Counted from the stretch's first letter, positions 1 through 8,624 are shown. The stretch: 64,000 bases of DNA from an uncultured Selenomonadales bacterium (GCA_937877565.1 CALFJB010000108.1:1-64000), one strand, 5' to 3'. Made by a program: numbers and translations. The notes: generated from the letters alone by a model not told the origin.

Positions 1-997
1 TACCTGCACCGCCATTTATAGTGACACTGTAAGCAGAGTTGTAAATGCTATCCTTGCCTTGACCGCCTATTATTTCTGAAGCTTCGCCGTTAATGTTTTC
101 AATCAAATCATCGCCTAATCCACCATTCATTATTAAAGCGTAACTAACGCCACTATTTTTTATGATGTCATTTCCATCACCGCCACTTATGCTACAATAG
201 GCACTGTCATTTAAAATAAAATCGTTACCTGCGCCTCCGTCTATTGTAACAATGGCATCGTGATTATAAATAGAATCGTCACCATTTCCGCCTTTAATTT
301 CTGAATAATAGCCTCTACTGTTTTTTATTGAATCGTTGCCTGAACCTGCGTCGATTGTTACACTATAAGACAAATTTTCAATATTATCATCACCATCGTT
401 ACCATAAATTTTGGAACCCTCACCATAATAATTTGCAACTGTATCGTTACCCGCACCGCCATATATCGTAACATTGTCTTCAACGTTATAGATAGAATCA
501 TTACCTGTGCCGCCGTTGATTGTTACTTTTTCGCCGCCATTTTCAATAGTATCGTCGCCGTCTCCTGCGTCGATTGTTGCGCTATTAGAGTATAAATGAT
601 TTAAAATAAAATCATTGCCCGTTCCACCATCAACACTAGAAAAAGCTCCATCATTTTCGATAGTATCATTACCGTCTTCGCCGTTAATTGTTACATAGTC
701 TCCACCGTTATTCCAAAGATAATCATTGCCTACACCGCCGTTAATTTTGGCGTAACGAACTAAGCTGCGAATCGAATCATCACCTGCACCCAATAAATAC
801 TGTACGCCTTCGCCTTTATCTTCGTTATTGAGATCGCAAATAGTATCATTGCCATTTCCTGTATCTATTGTTACATTGTCACCGTTGTTTACAAAGATAA
901 GAAAGTAATCATCACCGCTTGTACCGCTTATCAGCGTATTGGAATTTTCGTTGTAAATATCAACAAAACGCTGAATATCAAACTTCAACTTTTTCAT
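1..997 (-). CDS. RTX-like calcium-binding repeat protein, N-terminal part (runs off the window)
   Basis: The reading frame is open from an ATG at 995-997, preceded by GGAGG, to the window edge, so only about 332 residues are visible. The protein starts MKKLKFDIQRF and has no obvious cleavable signal peptide. It then consists almost wholly of short repeats of the type GGxGNDxIxN (for example INGGTGNDSIYN, IDAGDGDDTIEN), the nonapeptide pattern of RTX beta-rolls that bind calcium and usually fold outside the cell after type I secretion. No transporter is visible here. It lies upstream of, and is probably transcribed separately from, the second RTX-like gene; a terminator sits between them. The exact role (adhesin, S-layer-like or bacteriocin-like) cannot be told. 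Confidence 0.8.
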   Translation of the reverse strand, partial: MKKLKFDIQRFVDIYNENSNTLISGTSGDDYFLIFVNNGDNVTIDTGNGNDTICDLNNEDKGEGVQYLLGAGDDSIRSLVRYAKINGGVGNDYLWNNGGDYVTINGEDGNDTIENDGAFSSVDGGTGNDFILNHLYSNSATIDAGDGDDTIENGGEKVTINGGTGNDSIYNVEDNVTIYGGAGNDTVANYYGEGSKIYGNDGDDNIENLSYSVTIDAGSGNDSIKNSRGYYSEIKGGNGDDSIYNHDAIVTIDGGAGNDFILNDSAYCSISGGDGNDIIKNSGVSYALIMNGGLGDDLIENINGEASEIIGGQGKDSIYNSAYSVTINGGAG

Positions 998-1102
998 AAG
1001 AATCTACCTCCTAAATTAAAACTACTTCTATAAAATATTTCAAAATATTATACCTCCCCACCAAGTTTGGATTTGTCAAGTTTTATTTAAAATTTTTCCA
1101 AT

Positions 1103-1130
1103 AAAAAAAACCGCCTCTCGACGGTTTAAA
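1103..1130 (-). terminator. Intrinsic terminator after the large RTX gene
   Basis: On the minus strand AAACCG pairs with CGGTTT across an 8-nt loop and is followed by a run of T. It lies just past the stop of the 2015-residue RTX gene and before the promoter region of the next RTX gene. Confidence 0.75.
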
Positions 1131-1151
1131 AATTTTTAAGTCGCGCAGATT

Positions 1152-4100
1152 TTATTTGTCTTTACCGTAAGTCAAAATATTTTCATCCTGTGCGAGGTTG
1201 TAATTTGGAGTTTCGATATTTTGCACTTCAAATTTTTCTTCGGTAATATCGTCAATTTCAAATTCATCAGTTACAAAATTATTATCTTCGAGCAAGTCAA
1301 AAGTTTTTGCACTCAAATCAGAATAAGTATTTTTCGTAGTTTTATTTTTAGAATCAATGTAAGTAATTTCAACGCCCGCGCCGTCTTTAACTGTCAAATT
1401 GCCGTTCGCCGTTTCAAAAATTACATTTCCACTGCTGACAGTTGTATTTGTAATTTCGACGTTGAATTTAATTTTATCCTGCTTTGCCGCGTAATCAGTA
1501 ATTAAATCGTTGCCACTTTCATAAATGAAAACATCTGCACCATCGCCGCCTGTCAAAGTATCATTTCCGCCGTCGCCATAAAGTGAATCATTACCTGCGC
1601 CGCCGTTAATTTCGTCGTCGCCGTCGCCGCCAAATAATTTATCGTTTCCGGCGTTGCCGTTTATTGTATCGTTGCCGACGTTGCCTAAAATTGAATCTGC
1701 GCCTTTGCCTCCAAAAATTTCATTATCTAAATCGTTTGCAACAAGTTTCAAAACGCCGCTTGAATTTGAGCCGTCAACAGTTTTAACGCTACTTTCCAAA
1801 GTTTCAGTTATTGCGGATGTTACTGTTACTGAAGTTTTATTTTCGTCGTAAATTTTAGATTTTTCGTAAATGTAAACTTCGTCATTGACATTAATTTTTT
1901 TGCCGAGAGCGTCTTTTATTTTCAGCGTGTTACTTCCAACTTTCATAACAACATCTTTGCTTGAAATTCCAACGCTTGAAATTTCGCCGCTTGCAATGGA
2001 AATTTTATCGTCTTCAGCGTAATCAGTGATAAAATCGTTGCCGCCGTCGTAAACAAATAAATCTTCGCCGTTGCCGCCGGTTAAAGTATCGTTACCTGCG
2101 CCGCCGTTAATTGAGTCGTTGCCGTCGTTTCCAAAAATAGAATCATTGCCCGCGCCGCCATTTAAAATATCTGCGCCAATTCCGCCAAAAATTTTTTCTG
2201 CCTTTGTACCGCCGGTAATTTCAATGCCGTTTGTAGCCGCGCCGTCAATCGAAACTATTGCAGGTTTCGTCGGTATTGTATAACTTTCAACGTCTGCATT
2301 AAGTGTTATTGCCGTTTGTTTATCGTTTAAAATTCCGTCAGCAACGTAAATTTGATTTACAGTCGTTGTCTTACTGCCAATCTTTGTAATAGTTGTAATT
2401 TTTTTACCCGCGCCGTCTTTAACTGTCATTGTTCCGTTTTCAGTTTTTAAAATTAAGTCGCTGGAGCTAATTTCATAATTTGTAATTGCGGTTGTAAATT
2501 GGAGTTTATCTTTGCCAATTTCGTAATCTGTAATTGTATCGTTGCCGCCTTCAAAGTAAAAAGTATCATTACCCGCGCCGCCGGTTAATGTATCATTACC
2601 GATTCCACCAAAAATAGAATCATTGCCTGCTCCGCCGTTAATTTCGTCGTTGCCATCGCCGCCAAATAATTTATCGTTTCCTGCGTTGCCGTTTATTGTA
2701 TCGTTGCCGACGTTGCCCAAAATTGAATCTGCGCCTTTGCCACCAAAAATTTCATTGTCTAAATCGTTTGCAACAAGTTTCAAAACGCCGCTTGAATTTG
2801 AGCCGTCAACCATTTTAACGCTGCTTGCCAAAGTTTCAGTTATTGCAGCTGTTACAGTTACTGACGTTTTATTTTCGTCGTAAATCTTGCCTTTGTCATA
2901 AATTTTAGTTTCGTCATTTGTTGTAATTGACTTGTTCAAGCCGTTTTTAATTTTGATACTGCCTTTGCCAATCTTCAAAGTAACATCTTTGCCGGAAACT
3001 GAAACGCTGTCAATTTTGCCGCTTGAAAGTGAAATTTTATCGCCCGCCGCGTAATCTGTAATAACATCATTGCCGCCTTGATAAACAAATAAATCTTCGC
3101 CGTTGCCGCCGTTCAAAGTATCATTACCCGCGCCGCCAAAAATTGTATCTGCGCTATCGCCGCCAAAAATTTTATCGTTTCCGGCATCGCCATAAATTAC
3201 ATTTGAGCCGCCGCTGTAAATTGTATCATTGCCTGCACCGCCGGTAAGTGTTGAATCTTCGCCGCCGGTTATGTAGTTAGATTTACTGTTGCCGCCAATT
3301 TGTACGCCTTCAGTTAATGCTCCGTTAATAGAAATTACCGCACTGTCAGCAGTAAAAGCACTTTCAACATCTGCGCGAATTGTTACGGCGGTTTTCTTAT
3401 CGTTGTAAATTCCCGCCGTCGTGTAATAATTTGCAACCGCTTTACCTTTGCCAATGGCGGTATTAATTTTCTTGTTTGCACCGTCTTTAAAAGTAATTGA
3501 ACCTTCGCCGACATTAAAAATTAAATCAGAGTTTTCAACTTTCCAGCTGTCAATTTCTCCGCTTGTAATTTGCAAAGAATCATTTTCGCTGAAGCCAATA
3601 AAATAATCGTTGCCGTCGCCGCTTGCATATTGATAAATATTTTTGCCTTTTGTTGAGAAAATTGAATCATCGCCCGCGCCGCCGTTAATCGTATTCTTTG
3701 AAACGCCGCTTGCAAGTGAAATTAAATCCTCACCTGCACCAACTGAAATTAATACATTGTTGCCGTTATTAATAATTGAGTCTGTATCTTCGCCGCCGAC
3801 AACTGAAACGCCCGTGTAAGTTCCTTTCGCCAATTCCAGCGTATAACCTTCAGAAATTGAAAGCTTGCCTTTAGTGGTTGCCGCCTTCTCAATGGTAACA
3901 ATATGATTTTCTGTATCAATGGAAAGATTTTCGGAAGTTGCGGAAGATTTTAAACCGTTGACAGTTACCAAAGTTTGAGATTCAATTTCTTCAACGTGAG
4001 TAATTTTATTGTCAGATAAAATGTAACCTTCAGTTTGAGAATAAGTGTTATAAATTGCCGTCCCGTTTGAAATTATCCAGCCTGCATCAGTTGTACTTCC

Positions 4101-7100
4101 AACTTTGACATCTTCAGCAAGTGCCAAAGTGTAACCGTCAGTTATTTCAACTACTTTTGAAGTGTCAAGCGCGTTTTTGGAAATTACAACGGGCTTGCCG
4201 CTTGCTTTAATTTCTTCGTCGTCAAGCGTGTTAATTGCTTTGCCGTCAACTGTAAGATTTTCAAAAGTTGCATTTGCACTCAAGCCGCTGACAGTAAGTA
4301 AATCGCCGTAACTTGCCACGCCGTCTTCAAGTTTCCATTCAAGCACTGTTACAAAACTGCCGAAATTTGTTCTTGTACTGCCGTTATAAATCGTAATGTT
4401 TGAAATATCTGCAACATCATCAACGCCGCTAAGCGAAACTTTAACGCCCGTACCGTAAATTAAAACGCCGTCCTTGTAATACGCTTTTTTATAATCGCCG
4501 CTCAAAGAAACAACATCGCCGCTTGCAAGGTCGGTTAAAGTTGCATTGAGTGCGCCGCCAAAATAAATTGTATCGTTGCCGTCGCCGCCCGTAATTTGCA
4601 AGCCGCTTGAATCTGTAACAGAAATTTTATCTGCGCCGTCTTCGCCCAAAATGTAACCCTTGCTGTAACTGCCTGTAACTGTAACATTTGAAACATTGAT
4701 AACATCTGCGCCCGCGCCGCCGGTTACGGTTAAATGCGATTGAGTATATTTGCCGTCGTTTTCGTCGCCAAGTGTTACGCCGTCAACAGAAATTGTATCT
4801 GCACCTTCGCCGCCGTTCAGTGATACATTACTGCTACTGCCTTTGTAAAATTCAATATTTGAAACAGAAATTGAATCGTTGCCGCTGTAGAAATTTCCAT
4901 AAATATTACCGTTTCTAACCATTGTATCGCCATAACTTATACCCAAGCCGCCGAGTGTCATATTTTCAAATAAAACAGTATCATTGCCGCCTTTGCCGTA
5001 AACATAAAATGTTGCGTTGGGAGCAATAATATTTTTGATTGAAATTGAATCTGCGCCGTTAATGCTTGAATTATCAGTAGTAAAAATACTGCCGTTAATA
5101 AGAAATCTTTGAGAATCATCGCCTGTTAAAGTCCAATTATCCAAAGAAATTGTATCGTTGCCGTTGCCTACGTAGTCAGAATCTCCACTGCCAAAAATTA
5201 CATCGCCGCTAAAATTTCCTGTAATGTTTGATACAGAAACAGAATCATTGCCCGCGCCGTTGTAGAAACGCGCCCCTGAAGTTAAAGTGCTGTTATCAAC
5301 TGAAATTGTATCGTTGCCTTCGCCGCCGTAAAATGCAGTACCGTTAATAGTGGCGTTTCTTGCAATAAGTAAATCGTTGCCCGCGTCGCCGGAAACTCTA
5401 CCGCCCGTGCCGGTGTAAGAATCATAGTTGGGCATCCAAGTTTCATAAAATTCAATGGTATCGTTACCTTCGCCACAGTCAAAATTAGCAGCAGAATTTT
5501 CAATTATTTTGGTTACTGAAACAGAATCATTACCCGCGCCCGCGTCAATTCCAACACGACTTTCTGACGCAATAATAGTATCATTGCTGTCTTCGCCGTA
5601 AGCATAACTCTTTGTAACAGCTTTTAAAGAAATTAAATCGTCATCTGCGCCGCCGTCAATGCTAAAATAACCATAACTGCCTTCCACTGAAATATTTTCA
5701 GCAAAAATAGAATCATTGCCCGCGCCGCCGTAAGCTCTCAAATAGCCGTTGTTTGTAGAATTTTTAATTGAAATAGAGTCCGCGCCGTCACGTGCATAAA
5801 TATCAAAATAAGCGCGGTAAGCGTTTGAAATATTTTCAACAAAAATTGTATCGTTGCCGCTTGTAACCGAATCATGACCGCCCATATCAATATCAAAATA
5901 GCCTGCAGTTTTATCAATGTTGCTGACAGAAACATTTGCATTGCCGTTGCCGCCGATAACATAAATATTGCCGCCCGTCATTGAAACGTTATCGACAGTA
6001 AAATTATCTGCGCCGCCTTTGCCGTTAATTGAAACTGTGCCGCCGCTAATTGTAATATCTTCAACGGTAAATTTATCTTCGCTTGAGCCGCCCCAAATTT
6101 TAATATCGTCGCCTGTTACAGTGTTATTTGTAAATGAAAATGTATCGTTGCCGCCTTCGCCGTAAACGCTCGCGCCGTAATATCCGGCGATTGTAGAATT
6201 TGTAATGGCGATTGAATTTGCTTTTCCTTGTGCGTGAATATCCAAATAGTTGTATGTCTCTGTAAAAAGTTTATTTGCAGTAATTGTATTGTTGCCGCCT
6301 TCGCCATAAACTGAAACTCTGCCGCCGCTAATTGTAACATCTTCAACAGAAATTGAATTATTTGAGCCGCCGTCGAATACAGATAAACTGGCGTAATAAC
6401 TGCCCATTGAAACTTTGCTGACAGAAATAGTATCAGTACCTTTGCCGCCGTTAATGTTGGCAGTTTTGCCGCCGTAAATGCTTGCAACGCCGCCTGTCAT
6501 TGTAACATCTGAAACTTTAATAGAATTGTCTGCGCCTTCGCTGTAGACAGCCAAACTGCCGCCCGTCATTGAAATTTTGTTTGCAGAAATTGTATTACTG
6601 CCGCCAATACTTTCAACAACTGAATTAGCGTCTAAAGGATCGTCGCCGACGCGCTCCAAAATACCTGTACTAACTTCAAAATGTCCGCCTTGAATTGTAA
6701 CTTCGTTTGCAGTATTAACATTACTTCTGCCGTGATCGCGTTGAATGAAATTTCCGCCTGTAACTGAAACTTTGCTTACTGAAACACTATCAGTACCTGT
6801 ATCGCCGTGTACATAAGCATTGCCGCCACTGATTGTAACATTTGAAACATTAAGCGAATCATTATCCCACGCGCCATTAACTTTCAATGAACCGCCGCTT
6901 ACATTTGCGCCATTGATAGACAATTTGTCGTTATTGTCGCCGCCGATAAATTGAAAAAGTCCACCTTCGATTTTCAAATTGCGCCCGGTCATGGTGTCGT
7001 TGCCGTCTTTAGCGTCATAAATCATAACGCCGCCATTAACGGTATAAGGCTCCCAGTAGTCAGGCACCGGAACGGAACCGCCGCTTACAACAGTAATATT

Positions 7101-7199
7101 TGTTACTGTCAGTGAATCAGCAGCACTTGTAAGCGTATGATAATCCATTGAACCGCTACTGCCGCTGATAGTTTCGTTGTTTCTTGTATAAGTTGCCAT
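1152..7199 (-). CDS. Giant RTX-like repeat protein (2015 aa)
   Basis: The ATG is preceded by GGAGG. No signal peptide is visible at the N-terminus (MATYTRNNETISGSSGS). Residues ~20-850 are degenerate ~20-25-residue repeats built on SVSNVTISGG followed by an xGGxGNDT turn, as expected of a stacked beta-helix. Residues ~880-1110 form a less repetitive linker. Residues ~1190-1960 hold four ~170-residue modules, each ending in a GGxGND beta-roll and an ITDY motif (near residues 1383, 1558, 1725 and 1902). RTX rolls bind calcium and are typical of type I secreted surface proteins. Two of the modules are almost identical even in DNA, pointing to recent internal duplication. No enzymatic domain is recognised. 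An adhesin or matrix role is plausible but unproven. Confidence 0.85.
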   Translation of the reverse strand: MATYTRNNETISGSSGSMDYHTLTSAADSLTVTNITVVSGGSVPVPDYWEPYTVNGGVMIYDAKDGNDTMTGRNLKIEGGLFQFIGGDNNDKLSINGANVSGGSLKVNGAWDNDSLNVSNVTISGGNAYVHGDTGTDSVSVSKVSVTGGNFIQRDHGRSNVNTANEVTIQGGHFEVSTGILERVGDDPLDANSVVESIGGSNTISANKISMTGGSLAVYSEGADNSIKVSDVTMTGGVASIYGGKTANINGGKGTDTISVSKVSMGSYYASLSVFDGGSNNSISVEDVTISGGRVSVYGEGGNNTITANKLFTETYNYLDIHAQGKANSIAITNSTIAGYYGASVYGEGGNDTFSFTNNTVTGDDIKIWGGSSEDKFTVEDITISGGTVSINGKGGADNFTVDNVSMTGGNIYVIGGNGNANVSVSNIDKTAGYFDIDMGGHDSVTSGNDTIFVENISNAYRAYFDIYARDGADSISIKNSTNNGYLRAYGGAGNDSIFAENISVEGSYGYFSIDGGADDDLISLKAVTKSYAYGEDSNDTIIASESRVGIDAGAGNDSVSVTKIIENSAANFDCGEGNDTIEFYETWMPNYDSYTGTGGRVSGDAGNDLLIARNATINGTAFYGGEGNDTISVDNSTLTSGARFYNGAGNDSVSVSNITGNFSGDVIFGSGDSDYVGNGNDTISLDNWTLTGDDSQRFLINGSIFTTDNSSINGADSISIKNIIAPNATFYVYGKGGNDTVLFENMTLGGLGISYGDTMVRNGNIYGNFYSGNDSISVSNIEFYKGSSSNVSLNGGEGADTISVDGVTLGDENDGKYTQSHLTVTGGAGADVINVSNVTVTGSYSKGYILGEDGADKISVTDSSGLQITGGDGNDTIYFGGALNATLTDLASGDVVSLSGDYKKAYYKDGVLIYGTGVKVSLSGVDDVADISNITIYNGSTRTNFGSFVTVLEWKLEDGVASYGDLLTVSGLSANATFENLTVDGKAINTLDDEEIKASGKPVVISKNALDTSKVVEITDGYTLALAEDVKVGSTTDAGWIISNGTAIYNTYSQTEGYILSDNKITHVEEIESQTLVTVNGLKSSATSENLSIDTENHIVTIEKAATTKGKLSISEGYTLELAKGTYTGVSVVGGEDTDSIINNGNNVLISVGAGEDLISLASGVSKNTINGGAGDDSIFSTKGKNIYQYASGDGNDYFIGFSENDSLQITSGEIDSWKVENSDLIFNVGEGSITFKDGANKKINTAIGKGKAVANYYTTAGIYNDKKTAVTIRADVESAFTADSAVISINGALTEGVQIGGNSKSNYITGGEDSTLTGGAGNDTIYSGGSNVIYGDAGNDKIFGGDSADTIFGGAGNDTLNGGNGEDLFVYQGGNDVITDYAAGDKISLSSGKIDSVSVSGKDVTLKIGKGSIKIKNGLNKSITTNDETKIYDKGKIYDENKTSVTVTAAITETLASSVKMVDGSNSSGVLKLVANDLDNEIFGGKGADSILGNVGNDTINGNAGNDKLFGGDGNDEINGGAGNDSIFGGIGNDTLTGGAGNDTFYFEGGNDTITDYEIGKDKLQFTTAITNYEISSSDLILKTENGTMTVKDGAGKKITTITKIGSKTTTVNQIYVADGILNDKQTAITLNADVESYTIPTKPAIVSIDGAATNGIEITGGTKAEKIFGGIGADILNGGAGNDSIFGNDGNDSINGGAGNDTLTGGNGEDLFVYDGGNDFITDYAEDDKISIASGEISSVGISSKDVVMKVGSNTLKIKDALGKKINVNDEVYIYEKSKIYDENKTSVTVTSAITETLESSVKTVDGSNSSGVLKLVANDLDNEIFGGKGADSILGNVGNDTINGNAGNDKLFGGDGDDEINGGAGNDSLYGDGGNDTLTGGDGADVFIYESGNDLITDYAAKQDKIKFNVEITNTTVSSGNVIFETANGNLTVKDGAGVEITYIDSKNKTTKNTYSDLSAKTFDLLEDNNFVTDEFEIDDITEEKFEVQNIETPNYNLAQDENILTYGKDK

Positions 7200-7534
7200 A
7201 AAACATTCCTCCAGTAAAATCGGATTTTTGAGGTACGGGGGAAAACTTTTTGCTGTTGTGATTAAAATTTAAAGATACCTGTAAAAAAATTAAGTCCTAG
7301 TTATATTTCGATATTGAAGAGGTTTTTCATAAGAATTTCAAAAAATTATTTTGGATTTTTTCCGATATTTTGAAAATTTTTCACACAGCAAATTTGTAAC
7401 AACTTTATCATAACGCCCTCATGAATTCAAATAAGGTATAGAAAATTTAATGAAATTTTAATGAAACTGTAAAACTTTTTTGCAATAAAAAAAAACCGTC
7501 GAATTTTTGGGCGGTTGTATTTTTATTTTTGGGC

Positions 7535-7592
7535 GTAAAAAAACCCGCTGGTTAGACGGGGCTTTTCATTGGAATTACCTATGATCATCACT
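7535..7592 (-). ncRNA. Predicted antitoxin RNA A (~58 nt)
   Basis: A minus-strand promoter (TTGAAA at 7621-7626, 16-bp spacer, TATACT at 7599-7604) should start RNA near 7592. A hairpin with CCCCG/CGGG near 7542-7562 followed by T7 ends it near 7535. The 5' end is complementary to the peptide A mRNA: window positions 7580-7591 are identical to 7727-7738 (12 nt covering the ATG), so the RNA can cover the start codon. Extents are predicted, not measured. Confidence 0.65.
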
Positions 7593-7598
7593 AAATTA

Positions 7599-7665
7599 AG
7601 TATACCATTTTTTTTTGAATTTTCAAGTACTAAATATTGATTTTATACAATTTTTTGTGTAGAAT
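7599..7665. promoter_or_regulatory. Back-to-back promoters of unit A
   Basis: Minus strand: TTGAAA (7621-7626) and TATACT (7599-7604), spacer 16. Plus strand: TTGATT (7637-7642) and TAGAAT (7660-7665), spacer 17. They drive the antisense RNA leftward and the peptide mRNA rightward. Confidence 0.65.
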
Positions 7666-7727
7666 TGCGCTATTGTCAATCCCCTTTAAAGCGTGGATAA
7701 TCCGACGCCGAAAGGAGGGAATGCCTT

Positions 7728-7805
7728 ATGATCATCACATTTATAATGTCTGTAGCGGCAAGTGTAGCTGGTTACTACATTTGCAAGTGGTTGGACAGAC
7801 ATTAA
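7728..7805 (+). CDS. Small hydrophobic peptide, predicted type I toxin A (25 aa)
   Basis: ATG at 7728 follows AAAGGAGGG with a 7-nt gap. The peptide reads MIITFIMSVAASV then AGYYICKWLDRH: one membrane-spanning segment with a charged C-terminal KWLDRH. This architecture resembles Fst/Ldr-type membrane toxins (hydrophobic helix, then W-L and charged residues), but I cannot assign it to a named family. In the 5' leader TCCCCTTT can pair with AAAGGAGGG, hiding the ribosome site. A longer overlapping frame starting at 7637 is a shadow: it lacks a ribosome site and is not kept in units B and C. Confidence 0.75.
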   Translation: MIITFIMSVAASVAGYYICKWLDRH

Positions 7806-7854
7806 CGATTGGCAATCCAGCCAATAGTTAGCGTTATCCTCAAAACGCGCAAAA

Positions 7855-7886
7855 AGGTTTCGGCGAAAGTCGAAACTTTTTTATTT
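7855..7886 (+). terminator. Terminator of unit A peptide mRNA
   Basis: GTTTCG (7857-7862) pairs with CGAAAC (7871-7876), followed by T6. Upstream 3'-UTR hairpins TTGGC/GCCAA and GCGTT/AACGC are kept in all three units. Confidence 0.75.
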
Positions 7887-7893
7887 TTGGGCG

Positions 7894-7951
7894 TAAAAAA
7901 ACCCGATGGTCAGTCGGGGCTTTTTATTTGGAACAACCATGCTCACATCTT
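7894..7951 (-). ncRNA. Predicted antitoxin RNA B (~58 nt)
   Basis: Minus-strand promoter TTGCAA (7981-7986), 17-bp spacer, TATACT (7958-7963). A CCCGA/TCGGG hairpin with T7 ends the RNA near 7894. Positions 7938-7955 match the peptide B start region 8086-8103 at 16 of 18 sites. Both differences (C7944/T8092 and A7947/G8095) become G-U pairs in an RNA duplex, so pairing is unbroken. Confidence 0.65.
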
Positions 7952-7957
7952 TTTTAT

Positions 7958-8022
7958 AGTATAACACTAAAAAAATATTTTTGCAATGTATAGTTGAAAA
8001 AGTAATAAATCTTTGATAGAAT
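7958..8022. promoter_or_regulatory. Back-to-back promoters of unit B
   Basis: Minus strand: TTGCAA (7981-7986), TATACT (7958-7963), spacer 17. Plus strand: TTGAAA (7994-7999), TAGAAT (8017-8022), spacer 17. Confidence 0.7.
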
Positions 8023-8086
8023 TTCGACACTGTCAGTCCCCCTTAAAACGTGCGGGATAATCCGACGCGAAGGGAGGGAATAACTC

Positions 8087-8164
8087 ATGCTTACGTCTTT
8101 TTTGGTGTCGTTTTTGGCAACCGTAGCTGGTCACTATGTTTGCAAGTGGTTGGATCGACACTAA
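8087..8164 (+). CDS. Small hydrophobic peptide, predicted type I toxin B (25 aa)
   Basis: ATG at 8087 behind AGGGAGGG. The peptide reads MLTSFLVSFLATV then AGHYVCKWLDRH, one membrane segment and the same KWLDRH tail as its two neighbours. The 5' leader contains CCCCCTT that can pair with AAGGGAG over the ribosome site. Relative to unit A, one U-A pair in this stem is replaced by C-G, a compensatory change that supports a real mRNA structure. Function as a toxin is inferred from architecture and from the matched antisense RNA. Confidence 0.75.
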   Translation: MLTSFLVSFLATVAGHYVCKWLDRH

Positions 8165-8213
8165 TGACTGGCAATCCAGCCAATAGTTAGCGTTACTCTC
8201 AAAACGCGCAAAA

Positions 8214-8246
8214 AAGATTTCGGCGAAAGTCGAAACTTTTTTATTT
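8214..8246 (+). terminator. Terminator of unit B peptide mRNA
   Basis: TTTCG/CGAAA hairpin (8218-8235) followed by T6, the same element as in units A and C. Confidence 0.7.
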
Positions 8247-8253
8247 TTGGGCG

Positions 8254-8311
8254 TAAAAAAACCCGCTGGCTAAACGGGGCTTTTTATTTGGGATTACCGT
8301 AATTACATCTT
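8254..8311 (-). ncRNA. Predicted antitoxin RNA C (~58 nt)
   Basis: Minus-strand promoter TTGCAA (8341-8346), 17-bp spacer, TATACT (8318-8323), ending in a CCCCG/CGGG hairpin plus T7. Positions 8290-8312 align without gaps to 8437-8459 of the peptide C mRNA, which spans the ribosome site and GTG start. Three of 23 sites differ (C/T, C/T, A/G) and all three remain G-U pairs in RNA. Confidence 0.65.
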
Positions 8312-8317
8312 TGATAA

Positions 8318-8383
8318 AGTATAACATTGAAAAAAAAGAATTGCAACATCTAAGTTGAAAGAATAATAAATTTCTGATAAAAA
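8318..8383. promoter_or_regulatory. Back-to-back promoters of unit C
   Basis: Minus strand: TTGCAA (8341-8346), TATACT (8318-8323), spacer 17. Plus strand: TTGAAA (8355-8360), TAAAAA (8378-8383), spacer 17. The plus-strand -10 is weaker than in units A and B. Confidence 0.6.
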
Positions 8384-8445
8384 CTTTGCATTGTCAATCC
8401 CCCTTAGAAACGCGGGATAATCCGACGTAGAAGGGAGGGATTATT

Positions 8446-8523
8446 GTGATTACATCTTTTATAATGTCTGTAGCGGCAAGTGTGGTTGGCTACTATATTT
8501 GCAAGTGGTTGGACAGACATTAA
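8446..8523 (+). CDS. Small hydrophobic peptide, predicted type I toxin C (25 aa)
   Basis: GTG start at 8446 behind AAGGGAGGG. The peptide reads MITSFIMSVAASV then VGYYICKWLDRH. It is closest to peptide A. Same 25-residue length, single membrane helix and KWLDRH end. The GTG start is matched in the antisense RNA C seed (GTA in the seed copy, giving a G-U pair), so even the start-codon difference is tracked by the cognate RNA. Confidence 0.72.
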   Translation: MITSFIMSVAASVVGYYICKWLDRH

Positions 8524-8571
8524 CGATTGACAATCCAGCCAATAGTTAGCGTTATTCTCAAAACGCGCAAA

Positions 8572-8603
8572 AAGGTTTCGGCGAAAGTCGAAACTTTTTT
8601 TAT
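8572..8603. terminator. Terminator shared by peptide C mRNA and hemC
   Basis: GTTTCG (8575-8580) pairs with CGAAAC (8589-8594). T-runs on both sides mean it can stop transcription from the peptide gene on plus and from hemC on minus. Confidence 0.65.
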
Positions 8604-8624
8604 TTGTCAATTAAAGTTTTAGGA

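Larger units (their letters stand above)
7530..8603. repeat. Three tandem 359-bp toxin-antitoxin-like units
   Basis: Peptide starts at 7728, 8087 and 8446 are spaced exactly 359 bp apart. Each unit has the same order: minus-strand terminator hairpin, a 20-23-bp copy of the peptide start region, minus-strand promoter, plus-strand promoter, 5' leader, peptide gene, 3' hairpins and plus-strand terminator. The units are diverged copies, not exact duplicates; differences in the start region are matched within each unit. Confidence 0.85.

Noticed and set aside
1221..6165. Several plus-strand open frames (60-95 codons) opposite the RTX gene
   Set aside because: They mirror the GGxGND repeats on the other strand, are rich in Pro/Ser/Leu, have no ribosome sites, and recur identically wherever the repeats recur.
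7485..7530. Remnant of a fourth toxin-antitoxin unit
   Set aside because: Only a terminator-like AACCG/CGGTT hairpin and a short shared tail are present, with no peptide or promoter.
7637..7831. 64-codon plus-strand frame across toxin unit A
   Set aside because: No ribosome site, not kept in units B and C, and out of frame with the conserved 25-residue peptide.
8404..8610. 68-codon minus-strand frame across toxin unit C
   Set aside because: Opposite a conserved peptide and through its terminator; not conserved in the other units.
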